From Impatiens glandulifera (Eukaryota; Streptophyta; Magnoliopsida; Ericales; Balsaminaceae), in assembly GCF_907164915.1 (NCBI RefSeq), contig NC_061862.1, positions 60,017,068-60,081,067 on the forward strand: a stretch of 64,000 nucleotides of DNA. The letters run 5' to 3'. The notes below the pieces were generated by a model, which saw nothing but the letters and a program-made list of their open reading frames with translations, was not told where the DNA came from and did not search any database. Shown piece by piece: positions 13,025 through 25,677 of the stretch. Made by a program: the position numbers and the translations under genes. Each line of letters begins with the position of its first letter. Position 1 is the first letter of the stretch.

Positions 13025-13776
13025 TAGCATTTAGCCCGTGCATTTGCACGAGTAATAATATAAAAAACCGTGAAAAAAATTACGGATAATATTTTTAATT
13101 TTATTTTTAACCGTTTTAAATTTATGGGTGGGTCAACACATAATCCGACCCAAGTATCCATTTACTCAACATTATTATATATTAGTTAGTTAAAAAGTTG
13201 AACTTATATTAATGTTAAAACGTCCCGCGTTTATCAAATTTGGTGTTGAATTTAAAATATAAAGTCTTTGTAGCCTAGTTGGTTAAAGAGTTGTACTTGT
13301 TTTGTTAGGTTGAAAGTTCGAAACATACCTCTAGCATTTTTAATTTTATTTTTAACCGTTTTAAATTTAAAAACGGGTAAACCCACAATCCGACCAAAGT
13401 ATCCAAATTAACCACAGCTCTCGACCCGGCAATCCGGACACTTTAAAAATTAAGCATCATTATATATATATATATATATATTAGTTAGTTAAAAAGTTGA
13501 ACTTATATTAATGTTAAAACGTCCCACGTTTATCAAATTTGGTGTTGAATTTAAAATAAAAAGTCTTCGTAGCCTAGTTGGTTAAAGAGATATACTTGTT
13601 TTGTTAGGTTGCAAGTTCGAAACATACCTCTAGCATTTTTAATTTTATTTTTAACCGTTTTAAATTTAAAAACGGGTAAACCCACAATCCGACCCAAGTA
13701 TCCAAATTAACCACAGCTCTCGACCCGGCAATCCGGACACTTTAAAAATTAAGCATCATTATATATATATAGATTT
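13025..13776 (+). repeat. 299-bp tandem repeat with tRNA-like units
   Basis: Two copies of a 299-bp unit are seen (13181-13479 and 13480-13776), preceded by a related partial unit with a hairpin at about 13037-13050 (CCGTGCatttGCACG). Each full unit holds a stretch (13268-13333; 13568-13632) starting TAGCCTAGTTGG and ending AGTTCGAAACA, which resemble the A and B boxes of pol III promoters in tRNA-derived repeats. Copies are nearly identical, so the duplication is recent. A related copy lies inverted at 15262-15479. Confidence 0.7.
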
Positions 13777-15261
13777 CAAATAAAATATTGCATTTTCAGT
13801 GGACAGTGTAGTTTTCATTACAAAAAGAACGATCAAATTGGTTTAAGTGTGCAAACATTGTTCCCTAATTCATTATGATGATCCACATGATATGAATTTA
13901 AAATTGTGATCAAATAAATGTTCGAAATTTCAGGTGTTTTAAATGGATTTCATATCAAGTTTTTACACATAATCTTAGGATTTCTATATACGTTTAATTG
14001 ATAAGATTCATTAGTAATAGAACAATACAGGTTGATGTGAGAATATGGTTAAACCTAGAGATGACAATGGGTATATGTATGCCCGATATTCGTGGTATTC
14101 GATGGTGGGGTTTAGGTATTTTAAATCGGGTTCAGGCATGAGAAGGGGAAGAAGGTACCAGATCGGATACGGGGTCGGGGATGGAGAGTGTGCGAAACTC
14201 AAACCTGATACCCGACTATATTAATATTAATTTTTTTTAATTAGTGACGTTTCAAATTCGTTATCATTACAAATATTATTAAATATACATCATTTAATTT
14301 GTTTTTATCCACACGTCGTACCAAATCATCATCATAAATACAATACACAAACTTTAAATTTATTATATTCCTTAAAAATATATTTCTCTATATAAATCTT
14401 CAACTTCAAACTTTTATTTTATTAACAAAATATTGTTTATCTATCATCATTTTTCATCTTCATTTTTTAACTTTTTTTAATTATATATTTTTTTTCTATT
14501 ATATTTTTTTTAATATCTACAAAATAAGTATGTAAGTAAGTAATGGGTATATTTGTATTTTTAACATTTTTATATTACTAATTTTAAAATTATTGAAGTT
14601 ATATTTTTTTCTTCAATCCTTATAATTTTACAAGTTTTTTAATTGGGTAATGAGATATCTGTCGGGGATTGGGTACCCGATTAATCGGGAATAGGGATAG
14701 AAGTGTAGATACCCATTGAGGTTGGGTAGTATAATAAAAATCGGGGTCAGGAATAGATACTTCACTCCCCGACAGATAAGATACTCATTATTATACTTAG
14801 TCAAGCCTAATGATAACAATGAAAATAAGATTTTTAAGAGTCGATTAGATTTTTTTACTTATGACCGATTGCACCGACGACGAAAGGACAAGAGAGAATC
14901 AATTTAAATTGTTTGGTTGGAAAGATGAATAGTTCTATGTGTTTAATGTATTTCACAGTACTTTCGATCTATGTTCAACTATTTGGTTTTGACATGTCTA
15001 TCATATAAATAGGTCTTAAAATAGTAAAGGAAAGAAGATCCATAACTTTCCTTAATTAACCATTCGATTATATGTTATTTTATTTTATAAATAAATAATA
15101 TATTTTTTAAAATCTTAACTCTATAATTAACAAATTTATTTATATATTATTTATTTCATAAACAAATAATATTCTATAAAATTTTAATTTTATAATTAAA
15201 CTTCTTTAATTATATATTATTTTATTTTATTTATGAATAAATAATTTTATTATATATATAT
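13777..15261. other. Intergenic DNA with a degenerate MITE-like segment
   Basis: Between inverted copies of the repeat above. The part 14056-14800 begins TAGAGATGACAATGGG, a familiar end of plant hAT-like MITEs, and contains many GGGTACCCGA-like motifs on both strands. I could not find a matching right terminus. No host gene is recognised. Confidence 0.4.
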
Positions 15262-15479
15262 ATAATGATGCTTATTAATTTTTAAAGTGTCCGGATTGTC
15301 GGGTCAAGAGTTGTGGTTAATTTGGATATATATGTGAGAGTAAATGGATACTTGGGTTGGATTGTGGGTTGACCCGCCCATAAACTTAAAACGGTTAAAA
15401 ATAAAATTAAAAATGCTATATGTATGTTTCAAACTTGCAACCTAACAAAAACAAGTACAACCCTTTAACCAAGTGTGAT
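15262..15479 (-). repeat. Inverted partial copy of the 299-bp repeat
   Basis: Read on the minus strand this segment matches the unit at 13181-13776, including the GTCCGGATTG/CAATCCGGAC block, the 'taaccgttttaa' block and the tRNA-like part. It is more diverged than the tandem copies are from each other. Confidence 0.65.
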
Positions 15480-16327
15480 TGTGACGTGGTTTGTCGAGGG
15501 ATAATAGATCGGTATCAATTGAAAGTGGTTACAAAAATATGAATCAAATATTTGATTGATCAAAGTGTGAGGTCAAGATGTTAAATATTAAAAAATATGA
15601 ATCAAATATTTGATTGACCAAAGTGAAAGTATAAGGTCACGAGATGTGAGGTTTATTCAGAAAAAATATGTGATAAGATATGTGAGAATATAAGTTGTTT
15701 TACCGAAATGAATAAAATATGGAACGATAGCGTTTTATTTTTTATTTTAATATATTATTCGTGATTTATTAATAATTTTAAACATTGAATACATATTATT
15801 TTTATTTTTTATTAAATTTATATTTTTATCTGTGTGTATCGTATGTGAATCTTTCTAGTTATTAATAATATCTAATATATTAATTTTTAAGGATGGTTTG
15901 AGGAATAAAAATATATAGCATGATTTGATATGGATTATAGAATTCTTTATGAGCAGTACTAAGTAGATTAGATTTCCAATTTGAAGTTTTTGAAACTATT
16001 CCATAAGCCAATGGAGCATCTGAGATTTTGGACCTTCTCCAATCTAATGGAATGTCAAAATATTTATCAAACAATATGCATGTTTGAAATATGGGATATT
16101 TAAGATTTTTTGATATTGTTTCTCTTATGTCCAGATTTATGTGTTTATTAAGGGTATGTTTAGAATATTTAGATGAGTGAAATTAGAATTGGAATTGACA
16201 TTGAAATTTTAATTCTAATTCAATTTAACGAGAATTGACATTAAATTACAATTCAATTTTTATATTTGAAAAATTATAAAATTGTAATTCAATCTCAGTT
16301 CCTATGTTTAAAAAAATATATAACAAA

Positions 16328-16372
<45 letters not shown>

Positions 16373-16689
16373 TTCATTAAAATATTTGTTTGACACAACC
16401 CTTTGCCTTCAAGTGTCAAGAGATTTTTTAAGTTTCGATTTTAATTAAAAAAATATGATTCAACATGTTAATTTCATAGATTCAAAAACAAAATACCGGT
16501 TCGATCGACATTTTAACTTCTTAAATTCAAAAACAAAATGTCGGTTTAACATGTTAGCTTCTTAAATTAAAAGAAATATACATCGGTTCAAAATGTTAAC
16601 TTACTAAATTAAAAAAAATGGTTCGAAGTAATATATATCGGTTCCAAATGTTAACATACTAAATTGGATTGAGCGAAGTAATATGCATT
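15480..16689. other. AT-rich intergenic DNA
   Basis: No gene recognised. It includes a short direct repeat with 'tatgaatcaaatatttgattga' split copies at 15539-15560 and 15595-15618, and a sequence rich in 'acatgttaacttctaaatt' variants at 16460-16680 just before the Copia remnant, which may be the remains of its 5' LTR. Confidence 0.4.
16332..16368. repeat. (AT)n microsatellite
   Basis: Uninterrupted TA run of about 37 bp, seen directly. Confidence 0.95.
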
Positions 16690-19600
16690 CGATTCACAAG
16701 GATGGACGAGAAGAATAACAACAACCTCGCTAGGTTACCCACCTTCACTAATAAGCACCATGATCACTGAAATGAATTGATGAAAAATTAACAAAAGGGA
16801 TATGGCATCCGATAAAAAAATGTGAAAGAACATGTAGAGGCGGACCGTCTTAGCGAAATTCAAATAGAATAACTAAAGACCAAGGATTGCAAAGTGAAAT
16901 ACTTCATATACCTAGCAATCCATAAAGTTACTTTTGAAAAAATCTTAGATCACAGTTCAACTAAGATTATTTTGGAATCTATAAAAAAACAAATTTGGGA
17001 GTAAGGGGGTCAAGAGATCTTTGTTCAACACTCTAAGACGTGAATTTGAAATCCTGAAGATGAAGAGTGAAACGATCATAAAATATTTTGCGAGGGTTAC
17101 AGCTGTAGAAAACTAGGTGAGAAGCAATAGAGAAATAATCTCAGACACCATTATTTACATACATTGTAGTTTTGGTAGAAGATGCAAAAGATGTCAGAAC
17201 TATGTTAGTCGATAAACTACAAAATCTCGTTGGTTATACACGAGTAAAAATTCAAGCCTATCAAAAAAGAAGAAGATTGGACCTTGAGAATGTTTGCTTC
17301 TGTTAATGGAAGAGGAAGATGCAGGGGAATGAATAGAGAAAGAGATAGAAGAGGAAGGATATTTGACAAGTCACGTATTGAATGTTTTAAATGCGAGAAG
17401 TTGGGACATTTTCAAATTGAATGTCTTGAGTGTGACACAACCAATTATATTGTAAAGGAGGAGTCCAATTATGGCTAATGTTGAATGGTTAGAACAATAA
17501 CTTCACCAAACATACAAGTAGAGCTCAAAAGTAATGAATAATTTTAGACTCAGACTGCTCAAATCATGTATTTGGGGAAGTACATTGGTTCACACATTTG
17601 GATACTAAGTTCAATCACTCAGTTAAAATGGAAAATGACATTAATATTATTGTATTAGAAAAAGAAAGCATTCAAATTAAAGTGGATGACATTAAACAAT
17701 TGATTGAAGATGTTTACTATGCTTCGTAGTTGAAATGTAACATTAATAATTACCACGCAGATGAGCTCAAATAGACTTTTTAAGATAAATGTTGAGAAGA
17801 TGTCACTTGAAAATAAAACCAAAGTAATAAAAAAAAATAGTCTCTACGACTATATGTCTTCAAGTTGTTTCTGATGAATAATTTCTATTAATATGATACG
17901 GTAGAATGTGACATCTTAATTATTAGAGTCTACAAAAGATGTATTTTCAAAATATGATAGAAGAACTCCCCTTAATTACTATTTCTGAAGACACTTGCAC
18001 ACACTGCCTAATTGAAAAGCAACACATGAAGAAGTAGCCAAAAAAAGTAAGTGGAGAAGCCTAAGTAAAATGCAATTAATTCACTCAGACTTTTGTGGTC
18101 ATATTACTCCAGTCTCTAATGGAGGAAAAATGTACTTACTAACTTTTATTGATAATTACGACAAACAAATATTAACATATTTTATATGTGGAAAATCTGA
18201 TGTGCTTGAGAAATTTATGAACTTCAAACTAATTGTTGAAAATGAGAGTGGACTACCACTTATTTGTCTTCGTACCGATAGAAGTGGAGAATTTACCTTC
18301 AAGAGTTCAACCAGTTTTGTAAAGAAAAGGGAATTAAGAGGCAATTGACTACAACATTCACTACTTAGTGTTAACTAAAGAGAGAAATATTATTTTCTCG
18401 AAAAAAAAGAGAAAAATTGTATTGAAATTGTTATTTATGGTTACATAGAATGTCTATTATATAGACATTATAATTGACATATAAAGAAGTTAAATAATAT
18501 AATATTGATATTATCACAATTTATAATATTGTGATAATATTTTACAAATATATTATATTATACTATAACATCCCCACTCAAACTCATGATGCAACAACAA
18601 TAAATATTGAGAGTTTGACAGTCAAAAAAAGAAAGCACGAACAATAAGAAGTTACGCATCATTCTTAATATTCTTCTTTTCCTTCTCTTCTATCTTCTGC
18701 CCAATCCATTGACCATTCACCAAAAACACAGCTCTTCTTAGATTCAGACCAACCAAACCAAAACCAATCAAACTAAGTTTTACAAACTCCCCCAAAAAGC
18801 CAAATTCTGATTTCCTCTCCTCTAAGACTAATTATAAAACCAACATTCTTCTAAACCAGCTAATTCAACCAAATCAACCTTTGATCTGTCTAAGTTACCC
18901 TCCTCACTTAAGAATAAAACAACCAAACTCATTTTCACTAAGCTACCAAAATCTCCAATCCAACTAAACGAAAACAAATCCACTTAAATGAAATCCAAAA
19001 TATCAGATAAGCTACTTAAGACCACCGACAAAAATTTAATAATAAATTATTAGAGCTCTCCATCAATGACTAAGATAGTCATTGATGGAGGCAGTGAAAG
19101 ATTATCACTTGATTGACTCAAAACGATAACAAGACTCTAATACCATATTAACTAAAGAGAGAAAGATTGTATTGAAATTGTTATTTATATATGGTTACAT
19201 AGAATGTCTATTATATAGACATTATAATTAACATATAAATAAACTAAATAATATAATATTGATATTATCACAATTTATAATATTGTGATAATATCTTACA
19301 AATATATTATATTTTACTCTATCACTTAAAAAAATAGGGTTGCATAAAGGAAAAACATGAAAATAATGAACTCTTTAAGAAACATATTGGCTAGTAGAGA
19401 AATGCCTAAAAATTTTTGGTTAGAAGCAATTGACTATTATATACTTAATTAACCGAAGTCACACTAGTGCAGTACATAAACTGACTTCAAAAAAGTATGG
19501 AGCAATATAAAATCATTTGTAAGTTATTTGAAAGTTTTTGGTTACATAGTTCACACCTTAGTTTTTGTACAAAAAAGACATAAACTTGATGATAATAGTC

Positions 19601-20760
19601 ATATTTGTATATTTCTTGACATTAACAGAAAATCTAAGACATATAAACTTTATGATCCAATGTTTACAAATGTCATTCTGAGCAAAAATGTGATATTTGA
19701 AAAAGAAAATGGTGAGACTATAAAAAGAAATGTCTCAAGTTTATTATGGAATAATTTGGAAAAGTGGTATGATTGAAGAAGAAAGTGAAACATAAGAAAA
19801 ATATGTTGTAGAAAGTTAAGAGGAGCTAGAGTCTTCTAGCTCATCCTCTGAAAAATAACAACAGATCAACCTAGTCTAATGCTCTCAAATAACAACAATA
19901 ATTCAACCTACTCAACTTACTGTCTAATTTGGAAGAATTAGAAAGGCCCTTAAATATCACAAACACCATGTATTTGATGAAGACTCATTAGATGAAGATG
20001 GATTGATGATGTGACTTAAATTATTACGCTTGATCTAGTCAATTATGAAAAAGATGCATTCAATGATAAGTGGAAAGAAGCAATGAACCAAGAAATATCA
20101 GCAATTAATGCAGAAGAAAATTAAAATATTGATTGCTAACTTGTATATTGAGTCGATGATTGATGTATTCAAAAAAATTATGGTGCAAGATTTTGAGATG
20201 ACAAACATTGGGTGGATAAAATGTTTTTTAGGGGTTGAGGTAAAGCAAGATAGCAGCGGGACTTTAAGTCAAAAGAAATATGCAAGTGAAATATTGGAAA
20301 TATTTGGATTAACTGGTGTAATCCTTTCCAAAATCCAATTGTTCTTGGAGCTAAATTTAATAAGGATGAAAATGAAAATAAAGTTGATTTAACAAGATAC
20401 AAACAAATGGATGGTAGTCTGAGGTATCTCATAGACACTAGACAAGACTTGATGTTTATTGTTGGAATAACATGCAAATACATGGAGTGACCCACTAAGT
20501 TGAATCTGAATATTGTAAAAATGATACTCAAGTATATAAGTGAGACTGTTGGATTGAGTATACTATATGAAAAGGGAAAACAATTAAAATTTGTTTGGTA
20601 TACAACTCTGACTACGTAAGAGATGTTGATGATCGTAAAAGCACATATGGGTGCGTTTTTATGATTGGAGGATGAGTTGTAGCATGATAATCTAGAAAAC
20701 ATCTAGTTGTTACATTTTCCTCTATTGAAGCTGAATTAGTGGCAACAATTTCTGTAGTAT
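16690..20760 (+). mobile_element. Degenerate Ty1/Copia retrotransposon
   Basis: Fragments appear in the expected Copia order. A UBN2-like gag region (16750-17240) is broken by stops. A basic region with a CCHC-like knuckle (CFKCEKLGHFQIEC) lies at 17284-17478. An integrase piece at 18070-18348 has LIHSDFCG, FIDNY and LRTDRSGEF. Its continuation at 19528-19776 has KVFGY and YKLYDP. A piece of reverse transcriptase at 20160-20320 includes WIKCFLGVEV and LSQKKYA, and an RNase H end lies near 20640-20750 (DRKSTYGCVF). The central RT domain with the YxDD motif is missing. Stops and frameshifts are throughout, so it is dead. A TRIM-like element interrupts it at 18369-19324. LTRs were not recovered. 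Confidence 0.85.
18369..19324 (-). mobile_element. TRIM-like non-autonomous LTR element
   Basis: Two direct copies of an AT-rich sequence (18369-18570 and 19146-19324) flank about 575 bp of non-coding DNA. Read on the minus strand the left copy starts TGTTATAGT and ends TTAACA, giving TG..CA termini. Next to the right copy, 19145-19133 reads TGGTATTAGAGTC on the minus strand, a primer-binding site like the initiator-Met-tRNA type. Next to the left copy is a purine tract (GAGTTTGAGTGGGGA). The flanks CTTAG/CTTAA match at 4 of 5 positions, as an aged target duplication would. The element splits the integrase region of the older Copia remnant. Confidence 0.8.
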
Positions 20761-20970
20761 GTCAAGTACAATAGATGAGAATAATTATGCAAAAAACACC
20801 ATCAGTCACCATTCAAATGCATTACAACTTTTTGTGATAATATTTCCACTATAAAATTGTTTATTATTTAGTATGTCAAGTACAATGAATGAGAAAAATT
20901 ATGCAAAAACTCCATCCGTCACCATTCAAACGCATTGCAGTTTTTTTATAATATTTCCACTATAAATTGT
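20757..20970 (+). repeat. 114-bp tandem duplication at the Copia 3' end
   Basis: GTATGTCAAGTACAAT starts at 20757 and again at 20871, and the blocks 'caccattcaaa' and 'aatatttccactataaa' follow at matching offsets. Copies differ at roughly one base in ten. It begins inside the RNase H end of the dead Copia element. Confidence 0.8.
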
Positions 20971-20979
20971 CTACAAATG

Positions 20980-23317
20980 TTATTTTGCATTGAAGGAACC
21001 AGCGCAATAATACTCGTTATCACTCCATCGGAGTATCCCATGAGAGTATTTTTTTTTATATATATATCTCATGCATTATATCATTTTATTATTATTTTTT
21101 TTATAGACAATGCCTTTAGACTTTCATATAATTGGGCCTTTATGTGAGGCACAACTTGTGTCCCATTATCGACTTCAATTGTTTATCCCTACATTCCTTT
21201 ATGTGGGGCCTCTTGTATTAGAATCCTCTTATTCAGGACTTTTCTTACCTTTAGGTTCCAGTCTCTAAGCCTAGACACATTCAATTAATTCTACTTTTTT
21301 TTTAGGAAATATTGATTTCTCAATTGATTAATTCAGATCTATTTTATATGATTAATTAATTCAAAATTTAATTTTCAATTAATTACACACATATTTTCAA
21401 GGATAAAGATAAATACATTAACTAAAAAAAATAATATTTTTTTTATAATCAAAACCACTAAAAATAATATTACATAAAGACATGACATTTCTTTTCACTT
21501 AGAGAATAAGAAAAATAACTTTTAATCATAGAAACACTAAAAATTGACCAATATGAAGAACGTTGTTGGAATTTTGTCTAACAAGCACACAATACTTTTT
21601 CAGATTATGGATCAACAAAAGTAAAGTGCTATACATAACCCACGTCAAAATTCAAAAAGTTAATATATTTAGTTGAGATTTAATGACCAGGTAAATTAGA
21701 ATTATAAGGTATAAACATATAACAATGAAGATAAGCCTAAAACAATCTCCAATTATGAGACATTAAATGGTGTACATAAGTTTGTAAGAAAGTTGAAAGT
21801 AGTAGCTAGGTGTATAATGATGTATACCTAACCGGAGCAGCTCAATGTAATGGTGACCCGGGTCTCTGCTAGCGTGGATCAATATTGATTATCAAAGAAA
21901 TAACTTAGAAGGACACTCATAAGTACGTTAAGCTACAAAAACAAAAACCGATAATAAATGTTTGGAATAGATACATAAAGCTGGATTATTTTAGACAAAT
22001 CTTATAATATGGAATTCTCATGTTCCTCCTAGATTGAGCCATGTCAGACAGAAGCGAACTCGAGGCTTCAACCTCTATTTCAGCTGCTATGGATACATTA
22101 GTCGACTTTCGAGACAGAGCTTCGTTGGCTTCAACAATCTCGCCTCAGGGGTTGTCAATCAGGATATTCTTGGGGTCCTATCCAACTTTTATTTTCTAAA
22201 AATTATTTTAACACATTTTTAAATGACAGAGATATATAATAGTTTAATATAAAAATAATAAAATCAACTTAGTTTAGTTGGAAGAACATGTTTTTGAGTT
22301 TTTTTATGTGCATATGTTGTATCACCATTAGTTCTGTCTTCTATTCGAATTTAAAAGTAAAAAGGAGAGAAATTAAATGAGTAGCTAAGAATCTTTCCTA
22401 AGAATGATCTCTAGCTGAAGAGCTTGAATGGCAGCTAGCAGATATTTCTTATGTTAAAGCCTTAGGGCTATTAGATTTTGGGATTTATTAAAAAATAAAG
22501 TTATGTGCAGATGAATTTTAGAATTTATTAAAAAAAACAATTAAAATGCGTCAATAGAAGCATAATTTGTTGTAGTAAATTTTGAGTTCTAATAGATTGT
22601 TAAAATAGTAGATGTGATAAAAAAAACATTGAGATTCTTGAGAAATTTAGGTTAAAATAGTAGATAGTGATACAAAAACATGGTTAACTCGATGCTACCA
22701 TTACATGTAGTGCATGTATCTATTAAGAAAGCGTCACATGTACAAAGAGAAAAAATCAACAAATAAGAGATGTAATATTTTACTTTTGTGTATATGTGTC
22801 ACTTAATGAGTGGGATACATGTATTACCTGTAGTAGTAGCATGGAATAAACAAAAAAAAATATTAAATTACTTGTGAAATTTAGGTCATATAAGTGCCCT
22901 TTTCTTCCTGTTTATCATCATTCCGCAACATTTAATAGTCAATTTATATTGTTTAATGTTGAAATATAGATTACGGGGTGTGACAAATTAAAATGTCCAA
23001 TGTTGGGTACTTTAATAAAGGTGAATTCAACTACTTATTTTAAAATGATTAGAGGTCTAAGTTCTGGTACGTAGGTTGTTGTCCGTCACTGAAAGTGGCG
23101 ACAGAATCTCTACTAAAAATTGACATTTCGGTCGCGCGTGGAAACACCGGTCCTTTCTTTTCGCTATCAACATGCCCACCACCCCCAACATGGCAACATT
23201 CAAACCCAAAAGCCCGCCACCACCATCACCACCATAAACCATTTAAATTCTGTCCTTTCTCACTCTACCTTTTTTTACCTTACATCAAATTCAACGACTC
23301 CAAAAAGATAAACTATC
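20980..23317. other. Intergenic DNA with a small unassigned open frame
   Basis: Mostly AT-rich and without recognised genes. One less AT-rich island at 22041-22199 holds a 52-codon plus-strand frame (starting MSDRSELEAS and ending at a TAA), which could be a fragment of a gene or transposon. I do not recognise it. The part nearest 23317 is presumably the promoter and leader of the next gene and has a CCACCATCACC-rich patch. Confidence 0.45.
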
Positions 23318-24229
23318 ATGACCAGTTTCCTCGTCTATCCCAGAATCTCCACCGCCGGTTTCCTCGTCTCCATGCTCCGCCGTTTCCTATTCTGCACCAA
23401 TACTCCCCCGTCCAAGTCCGACCATCTTCAAAATCAACCCAAAGACTCCACCTTTGGGTCTCAGACCGAGATTATTACACTGGGCTGCCGTGAAGAACCC
23501 ACGTACATAGAGCTAGAAGAAGATGACCGTTTCTTTATTTTGAGTTTTGAGAGTAAATTTAGATCCAGGCGGGGAAATACATCTGAACTAATTAGGAATC
23601 AAGAAAGATGCAAAATTTATTGGAATGGAGAAGAAGAGAACTGCAATCCCAATCAAGACCCGGTTGAAGTGAGGAGGAAGAATCAGAGGAGGAAGAAGAT
23701 GAAGAATAAGAAATTTAAAGAGGTTGAATGCAAATCTGAAAATTGGAGCCCTGTTTCTGTTCTTGATAATGATGTGTTGACCACCACAAGCTCAGATCTT
23801 TCTACTCCAGGTGTGTTCTTAATTTTCTATCATTAGAAGAGGAGGGTATTAATTATTAAATAAGAAAACCAATTAATAAGTGTTATTTGTGTTGAAACAG
23901 AGGAGGAGAATGATGACAAATTTGAAGAGTTGAGAAGTCCAACCTCAATAATGAAGTTATCAAAATTGGAGGAATACAAGGTTTCAACTTTAGTGGATGG
24001 TAACAAGAAAGGGACACTTGATAACATTTTCTGGAAGGAAATGGAGATATGGGATGAAATTGGAAAGGTATGTAATGAAGAGATTGATGAATCAAGATGG
24101 ATTTACAGAACAACTCCAAAGCTACAAGATATAGAATATATGGGTGAAGAACTAGAAGATGATATTATGGGAGATTTATTGGGAGAGCTCATAGTTGAGA
24201 TGAATGTTGGAATGGTGTATCTCCTTTAA
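23318..24229 (+). CDS. Putative TRM/LONGIFOLIA-like (DUF4378-group) protein
   Basis: Two exons, 23318-23810 and 23901-24229, with a 90-bp GT-AG intron, join in frame to encode 273 residues. The middle is basic (RRKNQRRKKMKNKK). It is followed by a SPVSVLD motif, a short conserved motif I associate with TRM/LONGIFOLIA proteins, which link microtubules to TON1 and phosphatase 2A complexes. The C-terminus is acidic and amphipathic (WKEMEIWDEIGKV, then LEDDIMGDLLGELIVEM), like the end of DUF4378 proteins. The protein is short for this family, so it may be one of the small members. The start could also be the in-frame ATG at residue 19 (MLRRFLFC). Family assignment rests on motifs only. Confidence 0.65.
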
Positions 24230-25229
24230 TTGACTGTTTTATGTCAATCTTATAATATTTTTACCCATTTGGTTGGCATTGTATAATCACAAGAAAATTA
24301 ACAATTCACATTGATCATGGTGGAACAAAATCTTGATCTTCTTTTCTTGTATGGTCTTGATTTTCTAAATTAGGGTTAAGTAAAATTATAATGCATGATT
24401 TTCAATTATACAACTTCTTTCGGCATAAAGATTCTAAACTACAAAAATACATTTTTTTTAAATAGTTCATGCAAAATAGTATAAATGATAGTCGTTTAAG
24501 CTAAACTTAAACGACAAAAACATTACAAAAATGAAATGAAAAACAATTTAAAAAAGCATAACACAAAACTTAAAATAAAAATCTTGAATCCCTGATTTTT
24601 CAATTTAAACTTCAAGAAAAGTACACCAATTTTTGTTGGGCTAATGTTTAATGTTTATTATTTTGCAGATGGTCTTGACTAGGTTGTAAAGGGCCAAGCC
24701 GTGAAATTGAGTGTTTAAATTATAATTATTTTTCTTTAACATATTTATAATGTTTCAACTTTTGATATTTTTTCTTATAAAATCGTAAAGTTTATGTCAT
24801 GACTTTTGTTGTACTTTATTTAATTATTCTTTTTCAACACATTTATTTGTGTCATTTAGTCATAAATGGTTGATTAATTAAATTTGTTGCACCTTTTAAA
24901 AGAAACAATGTGATTTTAATTAGAGTTTCAACTATGTAAAACCAAGATGCCTATATTTATTACATTTAATTACAGGACATGAAAATAGTCTTGATTAATT
25001 GGTTTTAATACATTTATTTATCTATTTTATTTGAAATTATTTTCAAACCATTTTTAATCTTCTCTTTCAATCTATTTGTGTTTATTTTTCTCTTTTGAAA
25101 CATGAAAATTGTTAAGAGAGAAAAAATTGCATGATCAAGCAAATCTATGTTTTATAAAAATAATATGAAAACATAAACAAAATTTGTATTCTCAATAGTG
25201 ATTTTTCATTATTTTCATATTATATATTA
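24230..25229. other. AT-rich intergenic DNA between convergent genes
   Basis: This interval separates the 3' ends of the TRM-like gene (+) and the cysteine-rich peptide gene (-). I see no other gene or repeat. Confidence 0.55.
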
Positions 25230-25615
25230 TTAATAACACATGCAAGTACCGTCATTGAAGTTGCATATAGGAATCCTTTGTTTGCAAATTCCGATTGAAT
25301 AATCTATGCAATCTGAATCCTTTTTACAGGGAAATTCAGGATCATTATTATATCCAATATCAGGCTTTTCGTAATTCACTCTATAAGCATTGCAATCTGC
25401 ATCATTGCTACATGGCTGATACTTTGGCGATATCGTTGACTCCGTTGAATAAGTAATGTCTACATAAATTACGAAATGTTAGATTAAACAAATAAATAAT
25501 TAAATAAACGAATGAATAATTATTGCTGATAAAAAGAAAATCAATTAATCTTACTAGAGATTGTGATAGTAAAAATGATTATCAATGAAACCATTCTTAG
25601 ATAAGTTTTTGCCAT
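25230..25615 (-). CDS. Secreted NCR-like cysteine-rich peptide
   Basis: Two exons (25615-25555 and 25459-25230) with a 95-bp GT-AG intron join in frame to give 96 residues and a stop. Exon 1 encodes a signal peptide: MAKTYLR followed by a hydrophobic run (MVSLIIIFTITIS). The intron falls at the end of this peptide, as in legume NCR genes and some other small cysteine-rich secreted peptides. The mature part has eight cysteines spaced C-x5-C-x21-C-x5-C-x7-C-x6-C-x6-C-x1-C. The last six fit the six-cysteine NCR/late nodulin layout, and the C-NDAD-C and C-KKDSD-C motifs are typical of it. The mature peptide looks acidic. Alternatives are a defensin-like or LCR-type peptide. Function is unknown: a symbiotic, antimicrobial or signalling role would all be inference. 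Confidence 0.8.
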
Positions 25616-25677
25616 TATTTTTTATATTATTAGAAGAGAAATGATATCCAATTGTATAAAACAATGAATTTCTTCTC

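Noticed and set aside
13268..13333. Possible functional tRNA gene
   Set aside because: Only A- and B-box-like sequences are visible. I cannot fold a full cloverleaf, and the unit is tandemly repeated, so it is better called a tRNA-derived repeat.
23057..23493. Overlapping frames on both strands just upstream of and across the TRM-like gene start
   Set aside because: Shadows of the 5' leader (CCACCATCACC-rich) and of the first exon in other frames; only the 23318 frame joins the downstream exon.
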